Below, in pieces: positions 51,162-59,523 of a DNA stretch of 64,000 bases. How positions within the stretch are numbered: position 1 is the first letter of the stretch; every line of letters begins with the position of its first letter. A program made the position numbers and the translations under genes. The notes beneath the pieces were generated by a model. That model saw nothing but the letters and a program-made list of their open reading frames with translations, did no database searches and had not been told where the DNA came from. The DNA is from Bacteroidales bacterium. GTDB lineage: Bacteria > Bacteroidota > Bacteroidia > Bacteroidales > F082. The stretch is from NCBI GenBank assembly GCA_015493525.1, contig WGCY01000015.1, positions 1-64,000 of the forward strand, given 5' to 3'.

Positions 51162-52295
51162 TCAAAGCAGCTTACCCACAGACCTTACCAAAAAATCAAT
51201 TTCGTCCCGGGTATGTACGGAGGAGACAACTATGCGCAACACGCCATCGACACCGGAACCCACGTATTTTACAAACTGGATGTAAATACCTTTCTCCATC
51301 AGTTTATGTTGAATATCCTGCATTTTTTCACTGCTTCCGATGGAGAATGTTACAATGGGAAGATAATTCTCCTCTACGGAAATACCCAGGTTTTTAATTT
51401 TATCTTTGAGATATAAAGCATTGCTACGAAGCCTTCTGAGGAATTCAGGATTGTTTTTCACAAGCTCTATACCACGCAAAGCGGCCCCCACCATGGCACT
51501 CGGCGGTGAACTGGTCCCGGTCATTACATTTCCTGTTTTTAGCACGTGGATAAAGTGTGAATTGCCGACAACAAATCCACCATAAGCACCGAAAGCTTTG
51601 GACAGGGTAGCCCCCATAAACAGCCGCCCGGAACTCAACTGAAAATAGTCGTATACCCCTCTGGCGTGTTCGCCAAGGATGCCTACACCATGGGCATCAT
51701 CAACCCAAACACAACCATCGTATTTTTCAGCAATTTTCAGATATTTCGGTACAGGAGGAATCTCAGCCCATATAGGAAACAGGCCATCAGAAACTATCAA
51801 TGGCTTTTTCCCCTTTTTCAGATGCTTTTTGATTTGTTTTTTCAGGTTTTTTGCATCTAAATGCTTGAATTTCACCACCTTTTTTCCAGTAGCCAAAGCC
51901 CCTCCGGTATTCGAGTAATGCGCACTTTCATCGATAAAAATCATATCGAAAAACCCCATGGTATCCAGGGCTTGAAATCCGGCCATATTACTCAGGTATC
52001 CGGAAGGAAGATAAGCAGCATCTTCCGTATGGAAAAATTCGGCTATTTTTTTTTCAAGTTTTATGATTAGAGGCGTAGTCCCGTTAATGGTACGTGAGGT
52101 AGCCGTCCCGATACCATATTGGCGGGTGGCCGCTACCGCCTGCTCAATCAGTTCGGAATTGGATTGTAACTGAAAATATCCGGTCCCTGCAAAATAGAGA
52201 TAATCTTTCCCGTTAATCGTGGATACAGGCCTTAATTTGTTTTCCATAATAAAGGGAAACGAACTTTTGGACATTTGCTCTTTTTCGGGTTTCAT
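51162..52295 (-). CDS. Alpha-oxoamine synthase-family PLP enzyme
   Basis: 377 residues, fold type I. VWVDDAHGVGILGEHARGV holds the cofactor-binding Asp and the AHGVG loop; MGATLSKAFGAYGGFV holds the cofactor lysine; TGTSSPPSAMVGAAL follows. This matches the family of 8-amino-7-oxononanoate synthase, glycine C-acetyltransferase, serine palmitoyltransferase and 5-aminolevulinate synthase, which join an amino acid to an acyl-CoA. Which one is not clear. It is translated from the same transcript as the dipeptide epimerase (11-base gap), so a link to peptide-derived amino acids such as alanine or glycine is possible. No biotin genes are nearby. Confidence 0.85.
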   Translation of the reverse strand: MKPEKEQMSKSSFPFIMENKLRPVSTINGKDYLYFAGTGYFQLQSNSELIEQAVAATRQYGIGTATSRTINGTTPLIIKLEKKIAEFFHTEDAAYLPSGYLSNMAGFQALDTMGFFDMIFIDESAHYSNTGGALATGKKVVKFKHLDAKNLKKQIKKHLKKGKKPLIVSDGLFPIWAEIPPVPKYLKIAEKYDGCVWVDDAHGVGILGEHARGVYDYFQLSSGRLFMGATLSKAFGAYGGFVVGNSHFIHVLKTGNVMTGTSSPPSAMVGAALRGIELVKNNPEFLRRLRSNALYLKDKIKNLGISVEENYLPIVTFSIGSSEKMQDIQHKLMEKGIYIQFVKYVGSGVDGVLRIVVSSVHTRDEIDFLVRSVGKLL

Positions 52296-52305
52296 TTTTG
52301 ACAGA

Positions 52306-53418
52306 TTAAACGGTTACACTTTCCATGGTTTTTAAAAAATCCGGATCAAAACCGGCACCAATACCCGGGGCATCTTCGAGTATCCATTTTCCTTTCCCCT
52401 GATATTGGATACCACCGGTTACCGGATCTGCATCTAACATGAGAGATGAATCCATGTCGAAATGTACCACATTGTCAGAGGCTAACACAAAATGCATCAA
52501 GGCAGTCAGGGCATAACGCGATTCAGACATACAACCCACCTGGCATTTAATACCTGCCGCTTCTGCTATTGCATTAATTTTCAACGCATTAAAGATACCA
52601 CCTGATTTGGAAAATTTAATATTGAAGAAATCACAGGCACCCATGGAGGCCAGCCGGAAAGCATCATGGTGGTCGAAAACCGACTCATCGGCCATAATGG
52701 GGATGGGGCTGTTGGCACGGACTTTGGCCATTTCGCGGTTGTTCCACTTAGGGACCGGCTCTTCGCAGTGTTCAATGTTGAATTCTGCCAAAGCCTGCAA
52801 TGTATTGATGGCCGTTATGGTGTCCCAGCCCTGGTTGGCATCAATACGGATATGATACTCTTTGCCCACAGCCTCACGGATGGCCCTGATCCTGTCAACA
52901 TCTTCTTTTGTAGTTGTTCCCAGCTTGACTTTTATGGCCGGGAAACCGGCTTCCTTGAAAGCCAGTGCATCACGAGCCACCTTTTCCGGCGGACCAATGC
53001 TAATGGTCATGTCTGTTGTGATTTCACGGTTGTTGCTACCCCCCAACAGTTTGTACAATGGCAGGTTTGCCCGTTGTGCCAACAGGTCGTACAAAGCCAT
53101 GTCGAAGGCACTTTTCATGGTAGGGTTGCCGGCCACCGCCCGGTCGATTTCCGAGAGGCGTTCTTCGAGGGCATAAGGGTCTTTGCCCTTCAGCATTTTC
53201 CCAATTTGCCGGGCGTAGGCAAAGACCGTTTCCTGCGTTTCGCCCACAATGGTAACGAACGGGGCACATTCGCCCGTGCCTGTGAGCCCGTCGCTCGAAT
53301 GAAGCCGGACCACCACGTTGGTGGCACTTTCAATCACACCAAGGGAAATTACAAAAGGCTCTTTGTAGGGAAGGTTCAGTTTAATAACTTCTACGGATGT
53401 AATGACCGGTTTATTCAT
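52306..53418 (-). CDS. Dipeptide epimerase (enolase superfamily), no signal peptide
   Basis: 370 residues. AIKVKLGT (KxK), RIDANQGW, HCEEPV and MADESVF supply lysines and metal ligands; NIKFSKSGGI holds the second catalytic lysine, and VGCMSESRYALTA is conserved in dipeptide epimerases. The N-terminus (MNKPVITSVEVIKLNLPYKEPF) is the mature capping domain, so the protein is cytoplasmic, in contrast with the Tat-type paralogue at 38455. It is the first gene of a two-gene minus-strand unit. The substrate, L-Ala-D/L-Glu or another dipeptide, is inferred from context. Confidence 0.88.
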   Translation of the reverse strand: MNKPVITSVEVIKLNLPYKEPFVISLGVIESATNVVVRLHSSDGLTGTGECAPFVTIVGETQETVFAYARQIGKMLKGKDPYALEERLSEIDRAVAGNPTMKSAFDMALYDLLAQRANLPLYKLLGGSNNREITTDMTISIGPPEKVARDALAFKEAGFPAIKVKLGTTTKEDVDRIRAIREAVGKEYHIRIDANQGWDTITAINTLQALAEFNIEHCEEPVPKWNNREMAKVRANSPIPIMADESVFDHHDAFRLASMGACDFFNIKFSKSGGIFNALKINAIAEAAGIKCQVGCMSESRYALTALMHFVLASDNVVHFDMDSSLMLDADPVTGGIQYQGKGKWILEDAPGIGAGFDPDFLKTMESVTV

Positions 53419-53683
53419 GACTTTTATTTTTGAGAAATGTAAAATTAAAGAATCTGGAACCAGTTCCGTTGAAAATTAAAAAATTTCACAACATTCCCCT
53501 TTCCCAATAAAAATTTAACGGGATTGTTGAATTATAAAACATAAACGCTGGACAAAAAAGAAACTGTCCAAAAAGTGGATTTCACATAAAGTGCGCAAAA
53601 CTTAGGTTGGTATAAGTTCAATTAAGAAATACGACTTATAATTGCGAAGAAAGGAGGAAAGAAAAAATAATTTTTTAAAATTA
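53419..53683. other. Intergenic region before tRNA-Asn
   Basis: No gene is seen. It holds small dyads: GGAAC/GTTCC (53456-53467) and TGGACA/TGTCCA (53549-53570). The second, in an A-rich setting, faintly recalls ends of some insertion sequences, but no transposase remains. Confidence 0.35.
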
Positions 53684-53713
53684 TTTGCAAATAAAAATTA
53701 TTCTCTATCTTTG
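53684..53713 (+). promoter_or_regulatory. Consensus promoter TTTG-N18-TATCTTTG for tRNA-Asn
   Basis: TTTG at 53684-53687 and TATCTTTG at 53706-53713, the best Bacteroidota promoter in the window. Transcription should start near 53720, about 18 bases before the tRNA. Confidence 0.8.
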
Positions 53714-53737
53714 CGCCCTCATTTAAGAGAAAAACAA

Positions 53738-53811
53738 GCCTCCATAGCTCAGTTGGTTAGAGCATCTGACTGTTAATCAGAGGGTCCTAGGTTCAAGTCC
53801 TGGTGGAGGCG
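53738..53811 (+). tRNA. tRNA-Asn (anticodon GTT)
   Basis: A complete cloverleaf. Acceptor stem GCCTCCA (53738-53744) pairs with TGGAGGC (53804-53810), with G73 as discriminator. The anticodon stem TCTGA/TCAGA surrounds loop CTGTTAA with anticodon GTT at 53772-53774. The T arm has GTTCAAGTC. The CCA end is not fully encoded (GCA follows the acceptor), so CCA must be added. Confidence 0.97.
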
Positions 53812-53812
53812 C

Positions 53813-53847
53813 AAAAATCCGGTTCATTTCAGGGCCGGATTTTTTTT
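53813..53847 (+). terminator. Intrinsic terminator after tRNA-Asn
   Basis: AAAAATCCGG (53813-53822) pairs with CCGGATTTTT (53835-53844), and a run of eight T ends at 53847. Confidence 0.85.
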
Positions 53848-53960
53848 ATGAATAACCTTTAGGGAGATTTAAAATAAAAAACCGGCAAGTCAGCCATATT
53901 TGCATTCCGCCACAGAGAACTAAGAAAAGATCACAAATCTGGGGCTAATCACAAAAAGCA

Positions 53961-55925
53961 TCAGTAGTCAAACGGCCTTTTTAACTCCCGGTCAATTTCG
54001 TTGGCGACTTTTTTCAGCTCAAAAAACTGTTGTTGCAGGAGAAAGATTTCCGCTTCATCCCCTGAGATTTTTATCTTCTCCTGAAGCTCTTTTAAATGCC
54101 TGCTGATAAGCTTTGTACGCAACGGGTTCAGGGTGGTGATAATGGTTTTCAACAGGTCATCGCCTTCCTTTTTTACATAAATCTGGTTTTTCTCCCAGTT
54201 GGTACTTAACTCGTAAGGGGTGGCGATGATGCTGACTGCCTCGGCAGCCATTTTCTCATCGGTATGGTTCACAAAATAATGCTCATCGGGGATATTTCCG
54301 TTTTGCATCAAAGCTCTCACTTCATCAACAATATGGTTATAAATGTCGTTCTCAAACCGGATGCCATCCTCTTCGAGGTTCTGCAAAATATATTGTGCCA
54401 CCGACTGTTCACGCTCTTCTTCCACCTCTTCGCCCAGCTCGTCCGTAATGATTTCGCGGATAGTTATTTTCTCCGTACCATAAAGCAAAATGAGCCTGAC
54501 CACCTGCTTTTCGTGTTCACTAATGTCCAGCGGGTCCATTTCCATCTGTTCTGAAACCCGTTGTTTCCTTTCTGTACCAGCAACCGTTTCCTGCTCAGGC
54601 TGCTGACGTAAATTTTTCCGGTATTTCTCCCTGAGCAGTTTGTTCAGCTCATTCATGAGCGTTTGCTCTGGAATTTCCATGAGCGTGCTACACTCCTGGA
54701 TATAAACCGTCCGGTTTATGGCATCGGGAATATGGGCTATGGTCTGGACAATCTCCTTAATCAGGGCAGCTTTGGCCGTCGGGTCTCCCACCGTTTCATC
54801 CAGGAGAAGGCGTGTTTTAAAGGAGATGAAATCGGCGGCTTCCTTTTGGATAAATTCTTCTACCTCAGAGCTGGTGTGGCTCCGTGCAAACGAATCGGGG
54901 TCTTCCCCTTCCGGGAAAAGTACGATTTTCACATTCATCCCCTGGTATAAAATCAAATCAATCCCGCGAAAAGAAGCTTTTATTCCGGCAGCATCGCCAT
55001 CATACAAAATGGTAATGTTGGGCGTGAAACGCTTTATGAGCTTAATCTGTTCCACCGTTAAAGAGGTTCCCGAAGAGGCCACCACATTTTCAATTCCGGT
55101 TTGATGGAGCGAAATGACATCGGTATATCCTTCAACAAGATAACAGTTGTCCTGCTTGACGATGGCATTGCGGGCAAAGAAAATCCCGTAAAGGCTCTTG
55201 CTTTTGTTGTAAATGTCCGACTCGGGCGAGTTGACATACTTGGCGGTGGATTTCTCTTTGGAGAGTATCCGTCCGCCAAAACCAATCACTTTTCCCGTGA
55301 GGTTATGAATGGGAAACATCACCCTGCCGCGAAAACGGTCCATAAGCCGGTTGCCTTTGTCAATGGAAAGGCCTGTCTTCACCAAAACCTCTTTGGTATA
55401 TCCGTTGGACAGGGCATGTTTTGAGTAGGTTTCCCATTCATCCAGGGCATAGCCCAGCTGAAACTTTTTAATGGTGGCCTCCAAAAAGCCCCGCTCCTTG
55501 AAATAAGTCAACCCGATGGCTTTTCCCTCTTCACTGTTGGAAAGGTTGTCCTGAAAATAACCGGAAATAAAAGTGTTCAGCGCAAACATCCCGTCACGCT
55601 CGTCCATTTGCTGCTTTTCTTCGCTGGTCAGTTCGGTTTCTTCCACCTCAACACCATACTTTCTGGCAACATATTTCAATGCTTCAGGATAGGAATAATG
55701 CTCGTGCTCCATGATAAATTTCACCGCATTGCCCGCCTTTCCACAGCCGAAACACTTAAAGATGCCTTTGGCAGGGGAAACGGTAAACGAAGGGGTCTTT
55801 TCGTTGTGAAACGGGCACAGTCCTATGTAGTTAACGCCTCGTTTTTTGAGTGTTACAAAGTCGCCTACCACCTCTTCAATACGTGCAGCATCAAAAATTT
55901 TCTGTATGGTTTCCGGTTTGATCAT
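53961..55925 (-). CDS. dnaG: DNA primase
   Basis: Makes RNA primers for DNA replication. Seen in order: a CHC2 zinc finger (CPFHNEKTPSFTVSPAKGIFKCFGCGKAGN, residues about 37-67), a catalytic core with the RNA polymerase motif (FRGRVMFPIHNLTGKVIGFGGR), a TOPRIM domain (YLVEGYTDVISLHQTGIENVVASSGTSLT, then ILYDGDAAG), and a C-terminal helicase-binding region. 654 residues is normal. It stands alone, not in the rpsU-dnaG-rpoD arrangement seen elsewhere. A small RNA with its own terminator may end just upstream. Confidence 0.96.
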   Translation of the reverse strand: MIKPETIQKIFDAARIEEVVGDFVTLKKRGVNYIGLCPFHNEKTPSFTVSPAKGIFKCFGCGKAGNAVKFIMEHEHYSYPEALKYVARKYGVEVEETELTSEEKQQMDERDGMFALNTFISGYFQDNLSNSEEGKAIGLTYFKERGFLEATIKKFQLGYALDEWETYSKHALSNGYTKEVLVKTGLSIDKGNRLMDRFRGRVMFPIHNLTGKVIGFGGRILSKEKSTAKYVNSPESDIYNKSKSLYGIFFARNAIVKQDNCYLVEGYTDVISLHQTGIENVVASSGTSLTVEQIKLIKRFTPNITILYDGDAAGIKASFRGIDLILYQGMNVKIVLFPEGEDPDSFARSHTSSEVEEFIQKEAADFISFKTRLLLDETVGDPTAKAALIKEIVQTIAHIPDAINRTVYIQECSTLMEIPEQTLMNELNKLLREKYRKNLRQQPEQETVAGTERKQRVSEQMEMDPLDISEHEKQVVRLILLYGTEKITIREIITDELGEEVEEEREQSVAQYILQNLEEDGIRFENDIYNHIVDEVRALMQNGNIPDEHYFVNHTDEKMAAEAVSIIATPYELSTNWEKNQIYVKKEGDDLLKTIITTLNPLRTKLISRHLKELQEKIKISGDEAEIFLLQQQFFELKKVANEIDRELKRPFDY

Positions 55926-55954
55926 ATCCTAAATAAGAAAGGGCTAAGATAAAA

Positions 55955-55988
55955 CAAAAAAGAGAGGCAAGCAGGACGCTTACCTCTC
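55955..55988 (-). terminator. Minus-strand intrinsic terminator upstream of dnaG
   Basis: GAGAGG (55962-55967) pairs with CCTCTC (55983-55988); AAGC and GCTT continue the stem past one mismatch, with a 5-base loop. On the minus strand it is followed by six T, G and four more T. It points toward dnaG but lies before its start, so it must end a separate short transcript or act as an attenuator. Confidence 0.65.
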
Positions 55989-56057
55989 AAAAACCAACAA
56001 TTATGAAAACCCTTTAAACAAAGCAAAAAAATTATGAAAATTTACCCTTGCTATTGT
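55955..56057 (-). ncRNA. Candidate small RNA or attenuated leader upstream of dnaG
   Basis: From the -7 box at 56064-56071 to the terminator at 55955 there is room for about 100 bases on the minus strand. No minus-strand ATG lies in this stretch, so it would be non-coding. It carries TTTTCATAATT twice, 31 bases apart. No known RNA family is recognised. Confidence 0.35.
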
Positions 56058-56063
56058 TCGATG

Positions 56064-56094
56064 CAAATATACAACGAATTATTGATTTGTCAAG
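56064..56094 (-). promoter_or_regulatory. Minus-strand promoter CTTG-N19-TATATTTG
   Basis: On the minus strand CTTG (plus CAAG 56091-56094) is followed after 19 bases by TATATTTG (56071-56064). The -7 box is an exact match; the upstream element differs from TTTG by one base. It would start a transcript that meets the terminator before dnaG. Confidence 0.45.
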
Positions 56095-56156
56095 TAAAAA
56101 TTTAAAAAAATGTTGTTAATATTTGTTAAAGCTTCTGTTTCAATCAAATGAAGGGT

Positions 56157-56164
56157 TAATTTTG
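56157..56164 (+). promoter_or_regulatory. -7 box (TAATTTTG) for the two-component genes
   Basis: Fits TAnnTTTG and ends 4 bases before the ATG at 56169, a leaderless arrangement. Confidence 0.45.
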
Positions 56165-56168
56165 CAAC

Positions 56169-57611
56169 ATGAATAAACGGTTAACGGCAATCATTATTAT
56201 TTTGGTTTCACTCTCCAGTATCGGGCTGCTTTCCATTCAGGTGTACTGGATAAAGAATGCCGTACAGATACGCCAGGCTGTTTTTAACCGTAATGTGGAC
56301 ATGGCCATGCAGCGGGTTGTTTTTACCATCGACAAGTTACGCTATCAGGCTTATTACCTGAATTCAAAAGAATTTTACAGTAAGAACCTGAATGCCTTTG
56401 CCCTGTTTGATTCGCTAAACCGCGATATTGCTTCGCAATCATTGGCCCTCAACAATGCCAATGATTTGAACCGTTTGCTGGAGAAAAGGTTAATGTTGAG
56501 CAACCAGTACCAGCAACTTTTTGCCAAATTTAAACAACCCGATGACCTGCGTTTTTTCTCAAAACACAAAAACCTTATTGACTCCCTTGTAAGAAATTCG
56601 CTGTCGGAGAGAAACATTAAAACAAAATATGAATTTGGCATTTACAAGCCCGCATCCAATGCCATGATTTTGCAGAAAACCGGGAAATACCCCACGGAAC
56701 TACTCAGCAAAAGTTTTGTGTACAACCTCTCGCCACTGGGCGACAACATGCAGTTTCCATTAAAATTTCTTATCTATTTTCCACAGGAACACATCTTTAT
56801 CCTAAAGAAGCTTTACAAGTTGTTATTTGTTTCGCTGGTGCTGTTTTTTATTATTATCGGTTCGTTTTCCTATAGCCTTGTAGTCATCAACCGGCAAAAG
56901 AAATTGTCGGAAATGAAAAATGACCTGATCAATAATATGACCCATGAATTTAAAACGCCTATTTCCACCATTTCGCTGGTATGCGAGGCACTTCGGGACA
57001 AGGATGTCAAAAAGTCAGATGCGGTTTACAATAACTATGTAAGCGTAATAGACGAAGAAAACAAAAGGCTCAGGACCATGGCGGAGCATATCCTGCAATC
57101 GGCAACCATAGAGAGTGGCCGGTTAAAATTGCACAAAGAGCGGATAGATTTGCACGAAATATTACAAAATGCCGTTAACGGCAAAAAAATCAACGCCGAA
57201 AGCAAAGGGGGCAAAATAACACTGACACTAAATGCGGAAAACAGCATGATTTTTGCAGACCGTGTACACATGACCAATGTTTTTGTGAACATGCTCGACA
57301 ACGCCATTAAATATAACCTGAATGCTCCTGTCATAAGGATAAACACGCGCAACCTCCAGGAAGGTATTCTTGTTGATATTGCGGATAATGGCATTGGTAT
57401 CAGCAAATCAAACCAAAATAAAATCTTTGAGAAACTTTACCGTGTACACACCGGTAACGTACATAATTTCAAAGGTTTCGGATTGGGATTGAGCTATGTA
57501 AAAGCCATCGTCGACCAACACAAAGGAAAGATAACCGTTGACTCGGAACTGGAAAAAGGTTCCGTTTTTCACATATATTTACCAAACGAAAGGACAACAA
57601 GCCATGGATAA
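56169..57611 (+). CDS. Sensor histidine kinase
   Basis: 480 residues. Two transmembrane helices (about 7-27 and 214-238) enclose a periplasmic sensor region with no recognised fold. The HisKA box is NNMTHEFKTPI with phosphorylated His259; then come the N box (NVFVNMLDNAIKYN), G1 (DIADNGIGIS), F box and G2 (FKGFGLGLSYVKAIVDQH). It resembles RprX-type kinases of Bacteroides. The last 8 bases overlap the partner regulator gene. The signal is unknown. Confidence 0.93.
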   Translation: MNKRLTAIIIILVSLSSIGLLSIQVYWIKNAVQIRQAVFNRNVDMAMQRVVFTIDKLRYQAYYLNSKEFYSKNLNAFALFDSLNRDIASQSLALNNANDLNRLLEKRLMLSNQYQQLFAKFKQPDDLRFFSKHKNLIDSLVRNSLSERNIKTKYEFGIYKPASNAMILQKTGKYPTELLSKSFVYNLSPLGDNMQFPLKFLIYFPQEHIFILKKLYKLLFVSLVLFFIIIGSFSYSLVVINRQKKLSEMKNDLINNMTHEFKTPISTISLVCEALRDKDVKKSDAVYNNYVSVIDEENKRLRTMAEHILQSATIESGRLKLHKERIDLHEILQNAVNGKKINAESKGGKITLTLNAENSMIFADRVHMTNVFVNMLDNAIKYNLNAPVIRINTRNLQEGILVDIADNGIGISKSNQNKIFEKLYRVHTGNVHNFKGFGLGLSYVKAIVDQHKGKITVDSELEKGSVFHIYLPNERTTSHG

Positions 57612-58302
57612 AAAAGTTAATATTTTACTTGCCGAAGACGACAAAAACCTGGGTACTATTTTAAAATCTTATTTGGGTGCCAAAGGATTTGATGCCACGC
57701 TTTGTGAGAATGGAAAAGTTGCGTTGGATACTTTTAAGAAAGGTGATTTCGATTTTGCCATTTTAGATGTTATGATGCCGGTGATGGATGGCTTTACGCT
57801 GGCAAAAGAGATTCGGAAACTGGACAAGAAAATACCCCTCCTGTTCCTGACAGCCAAAACCATGCAGGAAGACATCATTCAGGGTTTTGAAGCAGGTGGC
57901 GATGACTACCTTACCAAACCTTTCAGCATGGAAGAGCTGCTGCTGAGGATTCAGGCCATCATAAGGCGTGTGGAACAAAGCGGGCATAGCCATAAGGACC
58001 CCATTTATAAATTCGGGAACTATGTTTTTGATTATGACTACCAGACCCTGAAAATCGGGAAGAAAGAAAACAAGCTCACCTCCAAGGAGGCCGAACTGCT
58101 TAAACTGCTTTGCAACAACCTGAACGAAGTGCTGGACCGTACGGCTGCTTTGAATAAAATATGGGGGGACGACAGTTATTTCAACGCACGTTCCATGGAC
58201 GTATACATCACCAAGCTCAGAAAATACCTAAAAGATGACCCTAAAGTTGAGCTGCTCAATGTGCACAGCATCGGCTTTAAGCTAATTGCACCGGAAAATT
58301 AA
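57604..58302 (+). CDS. OmpR-family response regulator
   Basis: 232 residues from the ATG at 57604, chosen over an in-frame ATG at 57538 because it begins the receiver domain (MDKKVNILLAEDD). Acidic pocket Asp12-Asp13, phosphorylated Asp55 (ILDVMMPVMDG), switch Thr and Lys (FLTAKT, LTKPF). Residues about 130-230 form the winged-helix DNA-binding domain (LTSKEAELLKLLCNNLNEVLDR...MDVYITKLRKYLKDDP). It overlaps the kinase gene by 8 bases. Similar to RprY. Confidence 0.94.
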   Translation: MDKKVNILLAEDDKNLGTILKSYLGAKGFDATLCENGKVALDTFKKGDFDFAILDVMMPVMDGFTLAKEIRKLDKKIPLLFLTAKTMQEDIIQGFEAGGDDYLTKPFSMEELLLRIQAIIRRVEQSGHSHKDPIYKFGNYVFDYDYQTLKIGKKENKLTSKEAELLKLLCNNLNEVLDRTAALNKIWGDDSYFNARSMDVYITKLRKYLKDDPKVELLNVHSIGFKLIAPEN

Positions 58303-58330
58303 TACCCGTAAGCATATCTTTGCCGAACGC

Positions 58331-58354
58331 AGGTTAATGTTTAAACATTGACCT
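58331..58354. repeat. 24-bp dyad at the stop codon of the DUF5684 gene
   Basis: AATGTTTAAACATT (58336-58349) is a perfect palindrome, extended by AGGT/ACCT after one mismatch on each side. It lies between two convergent genes. A TATCTTTG box at 58315-58322 on the plus strand points into it. Confidence 0.4.
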
Positions 58355-58742
58355 CGGTTACTTTCGGCTTTCCGGCAGGGCCGATATATTCAGCTTTTCC
58401 AAACCCTAAAATGGGATAAAAAATCCAGGGCAGGATAAGCAGCATAATGGTGAAACCCACGTTTTTACCAAAGCTCTTCGACAACAGGTTGGTCGTCCAA
58501 ATGGCTACCACGGCATTGGCGATGGGAACAATCATCCAGATGACCCACCAGCCGGGTTTCCCCACAATTTTCAGTAAAATGTAAAAATTGAAAATGGGGA
58601 TAATGGCGGCCCAGCCGGGCTGACCGGCCTTTTCATAAATGCGCCATTGGGCAACGATGACCAGAATACTGATGGCCAGCATGAAAATAAAGAAAATCGA
58701 TGTGAAGCCAAAGGCCATAAAATGATTAGAAGAAGAATCCAT
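58341..58742 (-). CDS. DUF5684 membrane protein
   Basis: 133 residues with four hydrophobic helices. WRIYEKAGQPGWAAIIPIFNFYILLKIVGKPGWWVIWMIVPIAN is the DUF5684 core, with its repeated GxPGW motif. Function unknown. It is the last gene of the minus-strand run and starts 27 bases after the CoA-transferase B gene, so it may be read with it. Confidence 0.8.
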   Translation of the reverse strand: MDSSSNHFMAFGFTSIFFIFMLAISILVIVAQWRIYEKAGQPGWAAIIPIFNFYILLKIVGKPGWWVIWMIVPIANAVVAIWTTNLLSKSFGKNVGFTIMLLILPWIFYPILGFGKAEYIGPAGKPKVTEVNV

Positions 58743-58769
58743 AACAGTAAATTTTTAAGATGAATAATT

Positions 58770-59426
58770 TCAAAGTTTCATTTCGGGAATTTCGCCTTCC
58801 ACCAGCAGCGGTGCTTCCGTTTTTTCCACAATCTCTTCCACGCTGACGCCGGGAGCACGTTCTATTAGTTTAAATCCCTGGGGAGTAACATCTACCACGG
58901 CCAGGTCGGTAACAATGCGCTTCACACAATTCACACCAGTCAAAGGCAGGTTACACTCGTTCAGCAGTTTCGGGTTTCCTTTGCGGTCGGTGTGGGTCAT
59001 GGCCACGATGATGTTTTTGGCGGAAGCCACCAAATCCATGGCACCACCCATGCCTTTGACCATTTTCCCCGGAATCTTCCAGCTGGCAATATCCCCCCGG
59101 CTGTTTACCTGAAAAGCACCCAGTACAGTGAGGTCGATGTGGCCACCGCGAATCATGGCAAAACTGGTGGCCGAATCGAAAAAGGCAGCCCCTTTCACGT
59201 AGGTTACGGTTTGTTTTCCGGCGTTGATCAGGTCGGCATCAAGTTCCTCTTTGGCAGGAAACGGGCCAATGCCGAGCAGGCCGTTTTCCGATTGCAATAC
59301 CATTTCTACCCCTTCCGGAATGAAGTTGGCTACCAAGGTGGGAATACCGATGCCCAAGTTAACATAATAGCCATCTTTCAACTCCTGAGCAATTCTTTTG
59401 GCAATACCGTTTTTGTCTAAACTCAT
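58770..59426 (-). CDS. scoB: 3-oxoacid CoA-transferase, subunit B
   Basis: 218 residues. [14 protein letters not shown] holds the catalytic Glu47 that forms the CoA thioester. Further typical parts: [20 protein letters not shown] at the start and [23 protein letters not shown] in the middle. With subunit A it moves CoA from succinyl-CoA or another acyl-CoA to acetoacetate, or the reverse. The partner gene is in the same direction but 592 bases away, because an inserted four-helix-bundle gene lies between them. Confidence 0.93.
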   Translation of the reverse strand: MSLDKNGIAKRIAQELKDGYYVNLGIGIPTLVANFIPEGVEMVLQSENGLLGIGPFPAKEELDADLINAGKQTVTYVKGAAFFDSATSFAMIRGGHIDLTVLGAFQVNSRGDIASWKIPGKMVKGMGGAMDLVASAKNIIVAMTHTDRKGNPKLLNECNLPLTGVNCVKRIVTDLAVVDVTPQGFKLIERAPGVSVEEIVEKTEAPLLVEGEIPEMKL

Positions 59427-59459
59427 GATGTTTTATTTTATGATTTCTTATAAAATCTC

Positions 59460-59486
59460 AAATTACAAATCACAAAATACAAATAA
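59460..59486. repeat. Left inverted end of the cassette
   Basis: Starts AAATTACAAATCACAAAATA. It matches the complement of 59992-60018 with three differences. Confidence 0.5.
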
Positions 59487-59523
59487 AATACAAATCTCAA
59501 AATGAAAAAATCACAAGGTAGTG

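Noticed and set aside
51162-52295. Naming the PLP enzyme bioF or kbl
   Set aside because: The family motifs are shared by four activities, and neither biotin genes nor threonine dehydrogenase are nearby.
52666-53433. Plus-strand frame of 255 codons across the second epimerase
   Set aside because: Antisense to a conserved enzyme and rich in residues typical of shadow frames.
53549-53570. Insertion-sequence end (TGGACA/TGTCCA)
   Set aside because: A 6-bp stem in A-rich DNA with no second end and no transposase is not enough.
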